Shown here: piece after piece, positions 32,000-41,700 of the stretch
How the letters are laid out: the number at the start of each line of letters is the position of its first letter
Numbering within the stretch: position 1 is the stretch's first letter
Origin: Prevotella sp.
Lineage (GTDB): Bacteria; Bacteroidota; Bacteroidia; Bacteroidales; Bacteroidaceae
Reading direction: 5' to 3'
Assembly (NCBI GenBank): GCA_017548275.1
Contig: JAFZAH010000001.1
Coordinates: 1 to 64,000, forward strand
DNA length: 64,000 nucleotides
The notes under the pieces: generated by a model
Told to the model about the DNA's origin: nothing
The model's database searches: none
What the model saw: only the letters and a program-made list of their open reading frames with translations
Program-made: the position numbers and the translations under genes

Positions 32000-32467
32000 T
32001 TATTGCACATTGATAATGATTGTCTTGCCGTTGTTGCTACTCGTAGTTGTTGTTTTCTTGTTAGAACTGCTGCTTTTGATTGGTAAAGCGATGTTGCTGA
32101 TAATCCAAGGTTTGCTGCCTGTTTCGCGATAAGTCACAACAGACGTAGAACTGGGCAGAGCCGGGAATTGGATGCGGAATGTGCAAGCACCTTGATAGAC
32201 TTTTCCCCATTGGAAATTCAATGCCTTTGTTGCCTGGTATTTCTTACCTGTAGCCTCATCAGTCAATGAAGGAAATTTATCAATTACAGACCCTGAGGTG
32301 TTTTTACCATCAACATGCAAATAGACAATGGTAGAATTCTTCGTTCTTTCCACCTTTGTCACCTTGATATAATCACGGTTAGGGCGTTGGCGAGGGTTGT
32401 TGTAAGTCTGTGCTGCCACAACCATTGTCATGACCAGCATGACACTCATTAAAAGATACTTTTTCAT
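32000..32467 (-). CDS. Small secreted protein of unknown function
   Basis: A 155-residue protein with signal peptide (MKKYLLMSVMLVMTMVVAAQ). The mature part looks like a single beta-sandwich domain (RTKNSTIVYLHVDG, ACTFRIQFPALPSSTSVVTY) with a Ser/Thr/Asn/Lys-rich C-terminus. No family recognised. It lies 108 nt after the FGE-like gene on the same strand and may share its transcript. Confidence 0.7.
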   Translation of the reverse strand: MKKYLLMSVMLVMTMVVAAQTYNNPRQRPNRDYIKVTKVERTKNSTIVYLHVDGKNTSGSVIDKFPSLTDEATGKKYQATKALNFQWGKVYQGACTFRIQFPALPSSTSVVTYRETGSKPWIISNIALPIKSSSSNKKTTTTSSNNGKTIIINVQ

Positions 32468-32575
32468 AAATTTGATGTAAGTTATATAATTTAATAATGA
32501 TTTACTTGACAGTATTGTTATTCTTTGTCTTTATCTTTACGAATGGAACTGCTATGTTGCCAACCAAAGATATGA

Positions 32576-33427
32576 TTATTTCGTTTCCATGACAAGGCGG
32601 AATCCAAGGCTGCCAAAGACAAATCCACGGGTTGTGCCACGGCTCGACACCCTGCATTCTTCAGCAGGATTGATAAAATTACCTCCACGGGTCACTGTGT
32701 TTTCTGCATCTTCTTTGACACACTTCGGGTTGGTTTGACTGTCTTTACTGTAAGGTGCATAGTCGTCGGCGCAATATTCATTCACATTGCCGCTCATGTC
32801 ATAAATGCCCAGTTCGTTGGGGGCTTTTCCCTTCACCGGGTTGATTCCTGTTTCATCGTTATTAAACCATGCCACATCGGAAAGGTTGTCAGAACCGGCA
32901 TATTTGTAACCCTTGCTCTTATTGCCTCCGCGTGCAGCAAATTCCCATTCAGCCTCGGTCGGGAGTCGGAACTTACGTCCAGTGAGTTCACTGAGTTTGT
33001 CAGCAAAGAACTCGGCGTCAGACATTTCGATCAACACGACAGGTAGGTCTGCCCCCACCTTATCTGCCGGGTTTTTACCAATAACGGCCTCATAGAGAGC
33101 CTGAGTCACCTCTGTTTCACCGATGTAGTAGTCAGAGAGTGTGACGCTGTGCGCAGGTTTCTCGTCGTCCTTGGCATCCGTACCCTGTTCAGGTGTGGCT
33201 CCCATGTTGAAAGTGCCACCCTTGACAAAAACCATAGAGAAAGTAACGTCTTTCACAGTGAAGGAGACCTTCTCTTCATTGGCGGTGCTGTCGTTAGACA
33301 CGCTGTCTTTTGATGTCTCATCAGCGGTTTCATTTGATGCGCTCTTTTGAGTAGATGAGGAACCACATGACGAGAAAGACAAACACGCCACGAAAACTGA
33401 TAGCAAAATGTAATGTAGTTTTTTCAT
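32576..33427 (-). CDS. SUMF1/FGE-fold lipoprotein
   Basis: A 283-residue lipoprotein (lipobox SFSSCG). Residues about 65-283 form a formylglycine-generating-enzyme (SUMF1) fold: FVKGGTFNMGATPE, FRLPTEAEWEFAARGG, ELGIYDMSGNVNEY, TRGGNFINPAEECRVSSRG and the terminal GFRLVM. The paired active-site Cys residues of true FGE are not apparent, so it is more likely a structural or binding relative, as with GldJ/GldK-type proteins, than a sulfatase-maturing enzyme. It has a strong promoter. Confidence 0.87.
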   Translation of the reverse strand: MKKLHYILLSVFVACLSFSSCGSSSTQKSASNETADETSKDSVSNDSTANEEKVSFTVKDVTFSMVFVKGGTFNMGATPEQGTDAKDDEKPAHSVTLSDYYIGETEVTQALYEAVIGKNPADKVGADLPVVLIEMSDAEFFADKLSELTGRKFRLPTEAEWEFAARGGNKSKGYKYAGSDNLSDVAWFNNDETGINPVKGKAPNELGIYDMSGNVNEYCADDYAPYSKDSQTNPKCVKEDAENTVTRGGNFINPAEECRVSSRGTTRGFVFGSLGFRLVMETK

Positions 33428-33460
33428 TTGTTAAATTTATTGATTATAATATTATTAGTG

Positions 33461-33491
33461 CAAAAATAAATCAAAGTTTGTTTCATGCAAA
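33461..33491 (-). promoter_or_regulatory. Promoter for the FGE-fold lipoprotein gene
   Basis: Minus strand TTTG (33488-33491), 19-nt spacer, TATTTTTG (33461-33468). Confidence 0.7.
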
Positions 33492-33540
33492 ATTGCTATG
33501 TGCGACTTTCATTTTATGTGTAAAAATCCAAAGAAATATA

Positions 33541-34386
33541 TTAGACAAATCCTTTTGCTTTGAGCCAAAAAATCATCTGTGTGCTCCATGACTCAGTGGT
33601 TGTTGTACCAGTCTGGGGCATCAATTCATAGGGTCCGTTTCCGTCGCCATAGATATGCAATTCGGCATTGGCACCCGCCTTTTTCCATTCCATGAACAAA
33701 GCGACGAGTCCGGCCGCCACGTTGGGATGGTCGGCCCGAGTCATGATGAGCAATGGAGGCGCATCGGCCGTGACGGTGACAGGCATGAGCGACGGCCCGA
33801 AATTGGTGCAGATAAAGTCGGGGCGCTCCAACGCGTCGTTTGCGGCCATCAAGGCGGCCAAAGCCACACCTCCTCCGGCGGAGAAACCCAAATACCCGAT
33901 TTTGTCCCTATCTATATGCCACTCCCCCGCATGTTGCCTCACCATACGCATGGCCGCACTTGCATCCATGGCAGCGAGCCGGATGATGGAGTCGCCTAAA
34001 GCCGTGTGCATCGGATTAGCGTCGGCTTGGGGGAAATGGTCGGGATGAGTCACATCGACCATCGGCGGCATCTGCATGCCCTGCGGCATGGGAACGTTGT
34101 TTGTTTTCGGCATCAGATGATAGCGCAACCCGATGGCAGCAATTCCGTGTTCGTTGAGGAAAGCGGCCATTTTGACCACATCGCTCTCCCATGACAGCCA
34201 GCGCATAGCACCGCCAGGGCAAAGAATGACCGCACAGCCGTTGGCTTTTTCCGCACTTGGCAGGTAAACTTCGATGGCCGCACGTGCGCTCTCGTCGGTA
34301 GAGACGTTGTCCGTAGGGAGGAAATAGCGCGTTTGCGCCCATGATGTCACGGGCAAGAGTATAAGGAGGAGAAACAGTTTTTTCAT
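33541..34386 (-). CDS. Secreted alpha/beta-hydrolase, esterase-like
   Basis: A 281-residue protein with signal peptide (MKKLFLLLILLPVTSWAQ). It resembles acetylxylan-esterase-type hydrolases: oxyanion region VILCPGGAMRWLSW, nucleophile elbow LGFSAGGGVAL, and an Asp in IMTRADHPNV. Where relatives usually have GGHGF with the catalytic His, this protein reads GDGNGPYEL, so the His appears replaced by Asn. It overlaps the preceding gene by 4 nt. It may be inactive or use another His; substrate unknown. Confidence 0.8.
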   Translation of the reverse strand: MKKLFLLLILLPVTSWAQTRYFLPTDNVSTDESARAAIEVYLPSAEKANGCAVILCPGGAMRWLSWESDVVKMAAFLNEHGIAAIGLRYHLMPKTNNVPMPQGMQMPPMVDVTHPDHFPQADANPMHTALGDSIIRLAAMDASAAMRMVRQHAGEWHIDRDKIGYLGFSAGGGVALAALMAANDALERPDFICTNFGPSLMPVTVTADAPPLLIMTRADHPNVAAGLVALFMEWKKAGANAELHIYGDGNGPYELMPQTGTTTTESWSTQMIFWLKAKGFV

Positions 34387-34700
34387 AAATCAGATTCCAG
34401 ATAATTGACTTTTTTGCCTGTTTTGGTGGCGTATTCTATTTCACGTCGTGTGCTCTCACCGATATATCCGCCCACATTGATGACAAAGATTTCATCCGCG
34501 AGGTCAATCTTACGCAGATGCATATCGTCGAGCATTTCTTTGGTGCCCTCTGTCCACACTTCATTATCTCCAGAATGTCCGAACAATCCCACGCTGATGA
34601 CGATGTAACCCTGAAGCGTCAGGCTTTTCTGCGCCTCAAGGAATTGCTCTTTGAAACGGGTACTACCGCAAAGCGTGATGATTTTGTAGTTCTTAATCAT
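34383..34700 (-). CDS. Nucleoside 2-deoxyribosyltransferase-like protein
   Basis: A 105-residue cytoplasmic protein. It matches the NDT-like fold: ITLCGSTRFKEQFLEAQ at the N-terminus, HLRKIDLADEIFVINVGGYIGESTRREI with the usual acidic residues, and AT-KTGKKVNYLE at the end. Such proteins bind or cleave nucleotides; the substrate is not predictable. Its stop overlaps the start of the hydrolase gene (ATGA), so the two are translationally coupled. Confidence 0.8.
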   Translation of the reverse strand: MIKNYKIITLCGSTRFKEQFLEAQKSLTLQGYIVISVGLFGHSGDNEVWTEGTKEMLDDMHLRKIDLADEIFVINVGGYIGESTRREIEYATKTGKKVNYLESDL

Positions 34701-34738
34701 AGCCTCATCAAAAGGGTAAATTGGGTCAGGTTTCTAAA

Positions 34739-34921
34739 TCAATATTTAGTGAAGTTGTACTTCGCCCTTAACTCGGCTTTTTTCTCCTCGTTCAGACCAC
34801 TGAAATATCCTTTCCAGCCCGGACAAAAATTGATATGCCAACGCCAAAAGCGCCCTAACAGCGAACCAGGCTTTTTGTCGTAACGAGCCCTGAATTTGCA
34901 TTTCTCACAATTATCAGCCAT
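34739..34921 (-). CDS. Small Cys/Trp-rich cytoplasmic protein
   Basis: Encodes 60 residues from MADNCEKCKF. The upstream ATG at 34960 would add 13 residues and lies beyond a -7 promoter box at 34949-34956. Features are a CxxC pair, then LLGRFWRWHINFCPGWKGYF. It probably binds metal or folds around the Cys residues. Similar short proteins are common in Bacteroidales; function unknown. Confidence 0.7.
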   Translation of the reverse strand: MADNCEKCKFRARYDKKPGSLLGRFWRWHINFCPGWKGYFSGLNEEKKAELRAKYNFTKY

Positions 34922-34948
34922 AAACGTACCAATTTTGAAAAGCGTGTG

Positions 34949-34956
34949 CAAAAATA
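34949..34956 (-). promoter_or_regulatory. -7 promoter box for the Cys/Trp-rich protein gene
   Basis: Minus-strand TATTTTTG, 27 nt before the ATG at 34921. It supports the shorter start. Confidence 0.45.
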
Positions 34957-35101
34957 ACAAAAAACACCGATTTCGCAGTAAAATGATGAAAGTTTTTTAA
35001 TGTGTTTTGTAAAATGACAACCTTAAAAGCCCAAATTCCTATCGGATGATGCTGTAATTTGCTATATGATTTTTCTTTTACATTAAACTTTTAGGGCAAA
35101 A

Positions 35102-38100
35102 ATGCGTCAAATAGAAAAAAGAAATTACGCTCAATCCCTACTCTTTATGGCATTAAAGAGACACATATCCATTTTGGTTATCATGCTCGTTATGCGAGCG
35201 TTGTCTGTTTGTGCCCAACAGGAATCTGTCACCGGACGTGTCATCGACAAAGAATCCCACTCCGCGATGGCTCTTACAACGTTGCAACTCTATCGTTTGG
35301 GGGGCAATAAGGGCGGCAAGCAAGACACGACTTTCATCAAAGGCGTATATACAGACGACAACGGCCGATTCAACCTCACGCAAGTGACTCCGGGCTCCTA
35401 TCTCCTGAAGATTACTTTTATGGGGTACAAGGAGGAACGTAAAAACCTGACGAAAGTCAAAGGGCGGCAGTTGAATCTTGGCGACATTCTGTTGGAAACC
35501 GATGCCATACAACTGAAAGAAGCCGTGGTAACAGCCAACATTCCGAAAATGGTCGTGAAGGACGACACGCTGATTTATAACGCCGACGCCTACCGTGTGC
35601 CCGAAGGTTCTGCGATTGAGGCACTTGTAGAAGCCCTTCCGGGTGCGAAAATCGACGATAACGGGGGTGTCACCATCAACGGCAAGAATGTCAGGCGGTT
35701 CAAGATGGACGGTCGCGACTTCATGACCGGCAACAACGATGCCGTGATGAAAAACCTGCCCTCGTACGTGATAGAACAGGTGAAGGCTTACGACGAGAAG
35801 AGCGACAACTCAAGACTGACGGGTATAGACGACGGCGAGGATGATTTCGTGCTGGAATTCGTGACCCGGCGCAGTGCCAGAAACGGTCTGCAAATGAACC
35901 CCGACTTGGGCTTCGGCACCCACGGCAGATACGGCATCAGACTGACCGCCATGAAACCTATGGGCGCCATGCGATACACCTTCATGGGTAATGCCAACAA
36001 TGTGAACGACCGAAATTTCACGGGCAGGGGCGGTCGCGGCCGAGGCAACAACAATGGTCTGCGCCACACGAAGACAGCCGCTCTCGATGTCAGTTACGAG
36101 AATGACAAAAACCTGAAAATAAGCGGTCGTGTGACATGGTCACATGGCGATGTTGATGACTGGAGCCGCTCAAATTCCGAGAACTTTGTCAATACCCGAG
36201 GCGGTGCTTTCTCGAGCAGCGTCAACCAGAATTATTCCAGGAACAACAACTGGACCGGAAACATGAACCTGCAGTGGACCATCGACTCGCTGACTACCCT
36301 ATCGTTTCGTCCTAATCTCAATATATCGACCAACGACGGGAGAGGTTTTTCCAAATCGGCATCATACAGCGACAACCCCTTCGATTTAGATGTCGACCCG
36401 TTGAGTGACGAAGGCATGTCGTATTTCGATGCTAACGATATGATACTCAACGGACGGAACAACAAGACGATGAGTTATAGCAGCAGTAAAAACCTCAATT
36501 CGCAAATCCAACTCTTCCGTCGCCTGAACCGCAAGGGCCGTAATATGTCTATAAACTCCAACATCGAATATCGTGACGGAAGCAATAAAAACGCGAACCT
36601 CTCGGCGGTGACACTCTATCAACAGGCAGACCGTTTCGGCAACGACTCCACCTATCAGACCAACCGCTACACGATTTCGCCGTCAGATAACTTTAGTTGG
36701 TCATTAGGTTTCACTTATACCGAACCCCTTTATATTTTCAAATCCAAGCCGGAGAACGCCGCACAACAAGGAGGACGCGGGGGCAGAGGTTTCGGCGATG
36801 GGCGCGGTGGCGGCGGCTTCGGTGGCGGACGTGGTGGTTTCGGTGGCGGACGCGGTGGCGGTGGCCGGCGGATGAGTGGTCAGCAGGGCGTTTTCCTCCA
36901 GACAAGTTATCGTTACAACTACAGTTACCAAAAGAGCGACCCTTCCACTTATGATTTCCCGGAATACAGCGACGAGGCATATAATGACGTCCTGCGTGAG
37001 TACCGCGACTGGACCCGGCTCTTCGGTTATCTGGAGAGTCCCTATGAGACTTATCTCTCGAATGATCTCAGCCGTTATTCCGAGCGTACGGAATACAGGC
37101 AGAACATCGACCTTCAACTCCGCATCGTACGCCAGAAGTATAACATGAACGTCGGAGTGTCGATACAACCGCAGCGTTCACATTACATCCAACAATACTT
37201 GGGAGTGCCTGTGGATACGGTCAGAAACGTGACAAACATCTCGCCGACACTAAATCTGCGGTACCGTTTTAACGAGCAATCAAACCTTCAGGTAACCCTT
37301 CGCGGACAGACGCAACAGCCCAACATCACCCAGTTGCTGGATATATATGACGATACGAACCCCCTTTCAATCACCATGGGTAATCCGGGGTTAAAGCCAT
37401 CGTACACGAGCAATCTGAATGCCAATTTCCAGATGCAACGGCGTTATCAATTAGTGGAAGACAGTCTGGGGTTCATGGTACCGAAGCCACAACGCCATTG
37501 GAGTTTCAACGCCAACGGAAGTTTCCAGCACACCAGCAACTCCATCGGTAATGTCATCACCTATAACGAGACAACCGGCGGACGCATCAGTCGCCCTGAA
37601 AACATCGACGGCAACTGGAACATCAACGGCGGTGCCACCCTCAACATCAACCTCGACACATTGAACCGATGGGATGTCAGCGGTTCCATCAGAGGCAGTT
37701 ACAACCATCGTGTGGGCTATGTGAACCTCAACCGCACGGCAACTGCCGACAGGAATGTGACGCACACCTATAATCTGTCGCCTGAGTTATCGTTGAGTTA
37801 CCGTAACCGTTGGATGAACTTCTCGCTCGACGGAAGTACCACTTATGCACGCACGGAAAACCGCCTGCAAGCATCGAATAACCTGACCACTTGGAATTTC
37901 TCATACGGCGGAAATGCGAAGATAACTTTCCCGTGGGGCAGCAACCTTTCCACAGACATTCATATGTTCAGCAGGCGAGGCTATAGCGATGCGACGCTGA
38001 ACACCAACGAACTGATATGGAACTTGCAAATCTCGCATAGTTTCCTACGCAGCAAACAACTTACCGTCATGTTGCAGTGGTATGACGTGTTGCATGATCA

Positions 38101-38362
38101 GTCGACATTCTCCCGTAACATCAATGCCAACGGTTGGACAGACCGGGAGGTGAACACCATCACATCGTATGCCATGCTTCACATCAGTTACCGTCTGAGC
38201 CTTTTGGGTGGGCGCAGAAATGGTCAGGGTGAAGGTCCGGATAGCCGTAGAGGCCGTTTTAATGGTCCCCCGCCCGGAGGATTCCCTGGAGGAGGAGGAT
38301 TTCCGGGAGGAGGTGGCAGTTTCCCGGGGGGCGGTGGTTTTCCTGGTGGTGGTCCGATGTAA
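35102..38362 (+). CDS. Outer-membrane beta-barrel protein, TonB-receptor-like
   Basis: A 1086-residue protein. After a signal segment ending in VCAQ, a carboxypeptidase-regulatory-like domain spans about 45-135 (VTGRVIDKESHSAMALTTLQL). A plug-like region (VVKDDTLIYNADAYRVPEG, VKAYDEKSDNSRLTGIDDGE) precedes a long outer-membrane beta-barrel of the OMP_b-brl_3 type. Around residues 555-605 there is a Gly/Arg-rich insertion, and the last 35 residues are Gly/Pro-rich (GGFPGGGGFPGG) instead of ending in an aromatic residue. No SusD-like gene lies beside it, so it is not a classic Sus pair. Substrate unknown. Confidence 0.85.
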   Translation: MRQIEKRNYAQSLLFMALKRHISILVIMLVMRALSVCAQQESVTGRVIDKESHSAMALTTLQLYRLGGNKGGKQDTTFIKGVYTDDNGRFNLTQVTPGSYLLKITFMGYKEERKNLTKVKGRQLNLGDILLETDAIQLKEAVVTANIPKMVVKDDTLIYNADAYRVPEGSAIEALVEALPGAKIDDNGGVTINGKNVRRFKMDGRDFMTGNNDAVMKNLPSYVIEQVKAYDEKSDNSRLTGIDDGEDDFVLEFVTRRSARNGLQMNPDLGFGTHGRYGIRLTAMKPMGAMRYTFMGNANNVNDRNFTGRGGRGRGNNNGLRHTKTAALDVSYENDKNLKISGRVTWSHGDVDDWSRSNSENFVNTRGGAFSSSVNQNYSRNNNWTGNMNLQWTIDSLTTLSFRPNLNISTNDGRGFSKSASYSDNPFDLDVDPLSDEGMSYFDANDMILNGRNNKTMSYSSSKNLNSQIQLFRRLNRKGRNMSINSNIEYRDGSNKNANLSAVTLYQQADRFGNDSTYQTNRYTISPSDNFSWSLGFTYTEPLYIFKSKPENAAQQGGRGGRGFGDGRGGGGFGGGRGGFGGGRGGGGRRMSGQQGVFLQTSYRYNYSYQKSDPSTYDFPEYSDEAYNDVLREYRDWTRLFGYLESPYETYLSNDLSRYSERTEYRQNIDLQLRIVRQKYNMNVGVSIQPQRSHYIQQYLGVPVDTVRNVTNISPTLNLRYRFNEQSNLQVTLRGQTQQPNITQLLDIYDDTNPLSITMGNPGLKPSYTSNLNANFQMQRRYQLVEDSLGFMVPKPQRHWSFNANGSFQHTSNSIGNVITYNETTGGRISRPENIDGNWNINGGATLNINLDTLNRWDVSGSIRGSYNHRVGYVNLNRTATADRNVTHTYNLSPELSLSYRNRWMNFSLDGSTTYARTENRLQASNNLTTWNFSYGGNAKITFPWGSNLSTDIHMFSRRGYSDATLNTNELIWNLQISHSFLRSKQLTVMLQWYDVLHDQSTFSRNINANGWTDREVNTITSYAMLHISYRLSLLGGRRNGQGEGPDSRRGRFNGPPPGGFPGGGGFPGGGGSFPGGGGFPGGGPM

Positions 38363-38380
38363 AGAAGTATTTCTAAACCA

Positions 38381-38644
38381 CTACCCGAACAGTTTATTCC
38401 AAATCCATAACACGGTTACCGCACCGAGCACACAAAATACGAAATTGGTGAGGTATCCTTTTCCAAGCAGTTCTATATTCAGCAGATGACTGATAAACGT
38501 ACCGGCATAACTGCCGATGATGCCGATGATGAGATTCATACAGCATCCTTTGCCTTGACCGCTCATGATGCGATTGGCAATATAGCCGATGAATATACCC
38601 GTCAGTATAGGCCAAGCGGTGAAGTCCTCAATGTGTTCTAACAT
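38381..38644 (-). CDS. GlsB/YeaQ/YmgE-family membrane protein
   Basis: An 87-residue inner-membrane protein with three hydrophobic segments (LTGIFIGYIANRIMSG, LIIGIIGSYAGTFI, FVFCVLGAVTVLWIW) and the family GYIANRIMSGQGKG loop. Members are linked to stress response in other bacteria. It converges on the barrel gene with only 18 nt between stop codons. Confidence 0.87.
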   Translation of the reverse strand: MLEHIEDFTAWPILTGIFIGYIANRIMSGQGKGCCMNLIIGIIGSYAGTFISHLLNIELLGKGYLTNFVFCVLGAVTVLWIWNKLFG

Positions 38645-38762
38645 ATTGTTTTACTGTTCTTTCGCATGCTCCGTTTATTAAGCGAGCAGAAGGGAATACA
38701 CCTGTCTTCTAACATGGTTTAAGCCACAACGGCCTGAACACTCAGTCCCGATGTAATCAGAG

Positions 38763-41700
38763 TCACTTTTTAATAAATTTACAAATAGCCGTATTGCCGT
38801 TGCCATCAGAGAGACGGGCAATATAGCAACCGGATGAAAGTGCGTCGAGCGTCTGTTCGCCATAGCCATTGTTCAGGGAAATGGTCTGCCGGCTCAACAA
38901 CTGACCAGTGATATTATAGATACCAAGGCTTGCTGCCGTAAGAGCGTGTTTGCTACGAATAACCAAACGATTGTTATCATAACTCATGCTGATGTTTCTC
39001 GTCTTGTCAATGGCTATCTCGCTGATGCCTGACGGGTCGCCGCCTGAGAGGTAGGCGGCATACGAAGACATGATATTGGACTTCTCAATGGTCGGCAGAT
39101 TCATGGCGTAAACCTGGTTGCCGCCGTCGGGATAGCGGCCCACAGTCTCGTCGCTTTTCATCTTCATGTATGTGATGCGGTCATTCCAACTCTCATCAGC
39201 AGCCGTCAGCAAGACATCGCCTCCATCAGCGTCGAGTTTGAATGAAGCGTGCAATTGAGACTGCGTTTCCAGTTTGTCGCACCATATAATCAGGTATCCA
39301 TGTGCCGGGATGACGGTGTTCGTCTGAGTGTCAGATTTAGTAATCATGTATTTCTTAGGTTTGCCCAGGTTGTCACTCAGATACATGCCCTCGACATCGA
39401 CAGGTTCGCCGGTGGTGTTGTACAATTCCACCCAATCGTTGCGCTTAAAGTATTCGTTGACATAGATGTCATTTGCAGCACTCACCTCATTGATGCGTAC
39501 GGGGTTGAGTCCCCGTGCAGCACGCTCAGCATCCGAAAGAGGCGTGAACATCGCTGTCAGATTGACGGCGTTGTCTGTCACATCGATAACGGCGTCGGTC
39601 AGAACGACATCGTCAGCGCTTCCGCCAACCGTGGTCTGCAGTTCACCAGCCCAAAACAGATCGCCAGAAGTGTAACTGGTGTTATGCACCTCAACGGCAA
39701 TAACATTGGCACCTTTCTTAAATAGCATCGGATTCAAATCGAGGGTGCCTGATAAAGGAACATCTGCCGCATAGGTTGAAGAAAACGTATTGTAGTTGAC
39801 GGTACCTTGAGGCATATTTACCCGCCCAGCCTCCTGACCGTTGACCCATACGACACATCCGTCATCCACCTGATAGTTCAGTTGGAAGTGGTCAGTGGAT
39901 GCAGGCGCAGAATCCAAGGTAAAAGTCTTGCGGAAATAGGTTGTCGGATACTTGTTTTGGGCATCGGGGCCATAACTGACAGTGGTATTCACACCATTCA
40001 TCTTATATCCCAGAGGAGCCGCGCCAGATTTCCATGACGTATCGTTGAAACTTGCGGATTGCCAGTTGGCAGCAGCCTCGCCGCTGTCGTAGTATTTCCA
40101 TGTGCTGTTCATACCGAAGACCTGGATAAAGGAGCCTGAAGATTTGCGCCATCCGGCAAACGTATAGCCTGCGGGTGCCTTTGCCTCCAATCTGACAGGC
40201 GAGAAGAGTTTTCCGTCGAACGATGCGTATGGCACTTTGATACCGTTGATATAGATGTTGGCATTATCTACGTCAGCGGCAAATTGCACGCTTTGTTTCT
40301 GCACACCACTGAGTTTCATCGGCTCGTACTGTTGCAGTTGGCTGGTCATGTCGTCCATCCGTGTCAGCAGCGCCTCCTTAATCTTATTGGCAGAGTTGTC
40401 GGGCAACATATTGTCATACTGCGACATCGGACGCATGGCATCAGCCAATTCGTTGACAATGGCCGTGGCACGGTTTTTCTCAAATACGCTACCTCCCATG
40501 ATGCAGAAGGTGTCGATAAACTTCTTACGGTATGCATCGTGTTTGAGCAAGTTCTTAAACAGACGCACAATCTTCACACTGCTGAAGTCATTGAGGGTAG
40601 AAAGCCGGTGATCCCATGCATTCAACGCATAATCCAAATCGTATAATACAAAGCGGTAACGGCCGTCAGTCTGATAACGGTACCCTTTGACGTTGTTGTT
40701 TGGCCAATCGTCATTGCCGATATACAGTTCGGCCGCCATATAGTTGGTAAACTCATCTATGTCGAGCAAAGTCTTCACCTCATCGTAGACACCAGCATCG
40801 TTGATACGCTCGCTCAACTGCAAAAGACGCTGGAAGGCTTCGTTGGTGCCGTTTGTGAATGTGCTGTTTTCGAACATGTCGATTTCCTCGTCATCATAAC
40901 CGAAGTTGGCATAGACGAACTTATCGTTACTGGGTTCGCGCAAGTTCAGTATGCCTCTGAAGCGGCCGTTGATGTATTCTGCCACCTGCACGAAACTCTG
41001 CACATCGATATCAATGCCTGAACGCTGGACAATCGTGGTCAGCGCCGGATCCATGAAACGTGAGCCAGAATACACATCGTTGCCGCCGTTGCGTACCAGC
41101 AGTGTCTTGCTGCGGATATAAGGCTTCTGCGGGAAGAAGACGTAGTTGAAACGGTTCAACCCGTCGAACACCTTGTTGGACTTCAGTTTCATCGAGCGCG
41201 GATCGGCCATTCGTGTCCATCCACCCGACACGCTGATGTTGACATCCTGATTGAAGAGCATGCCCTCCGTAGGACTGATATAACTGAAATTTACCGGTCT
41301 GTCCCAGGGTTGATTCCAGTTCACAGGGTCATCGCTGCCGTTGCCCGCGATACCATTCTCGCCCTTCACGTCGATACCCCACATCGGGTCAGTGAAGTAA
41401 CGCTCATCGCCTACGACAGAGATGACTGGGATTGTGTAGTTGTTGTCCGTCTTGATGAAACTTCTAGTCACAGGCACGCTGGGCAGATAGCCGTCCTTGA
41501 ACAGGCGGAACACATAGTTGGCGGTTTGCGACACGGTAAATAGGCCGTCCTGACTTTGTTTTGGGCCCTCCGTGGAACTTCCCTCGCCTTTATACGACTC
41601 CCACACGATGTCATCGAAATAGAAGACGTTAGCCTGAGCACTTTCGTTCAGATGGAAGGCAATGGTCTGCATGACGCCGTTTCCGGACTGTTCAGCAGTA

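Noticed and set aside
36704..37168. A 154-residue frame antisense to the barrel gene
   Set aside because: Its low-complexity Ala/Thr part mirrors the Gly-rich insertion of the barrel protein; no start signal or motif.
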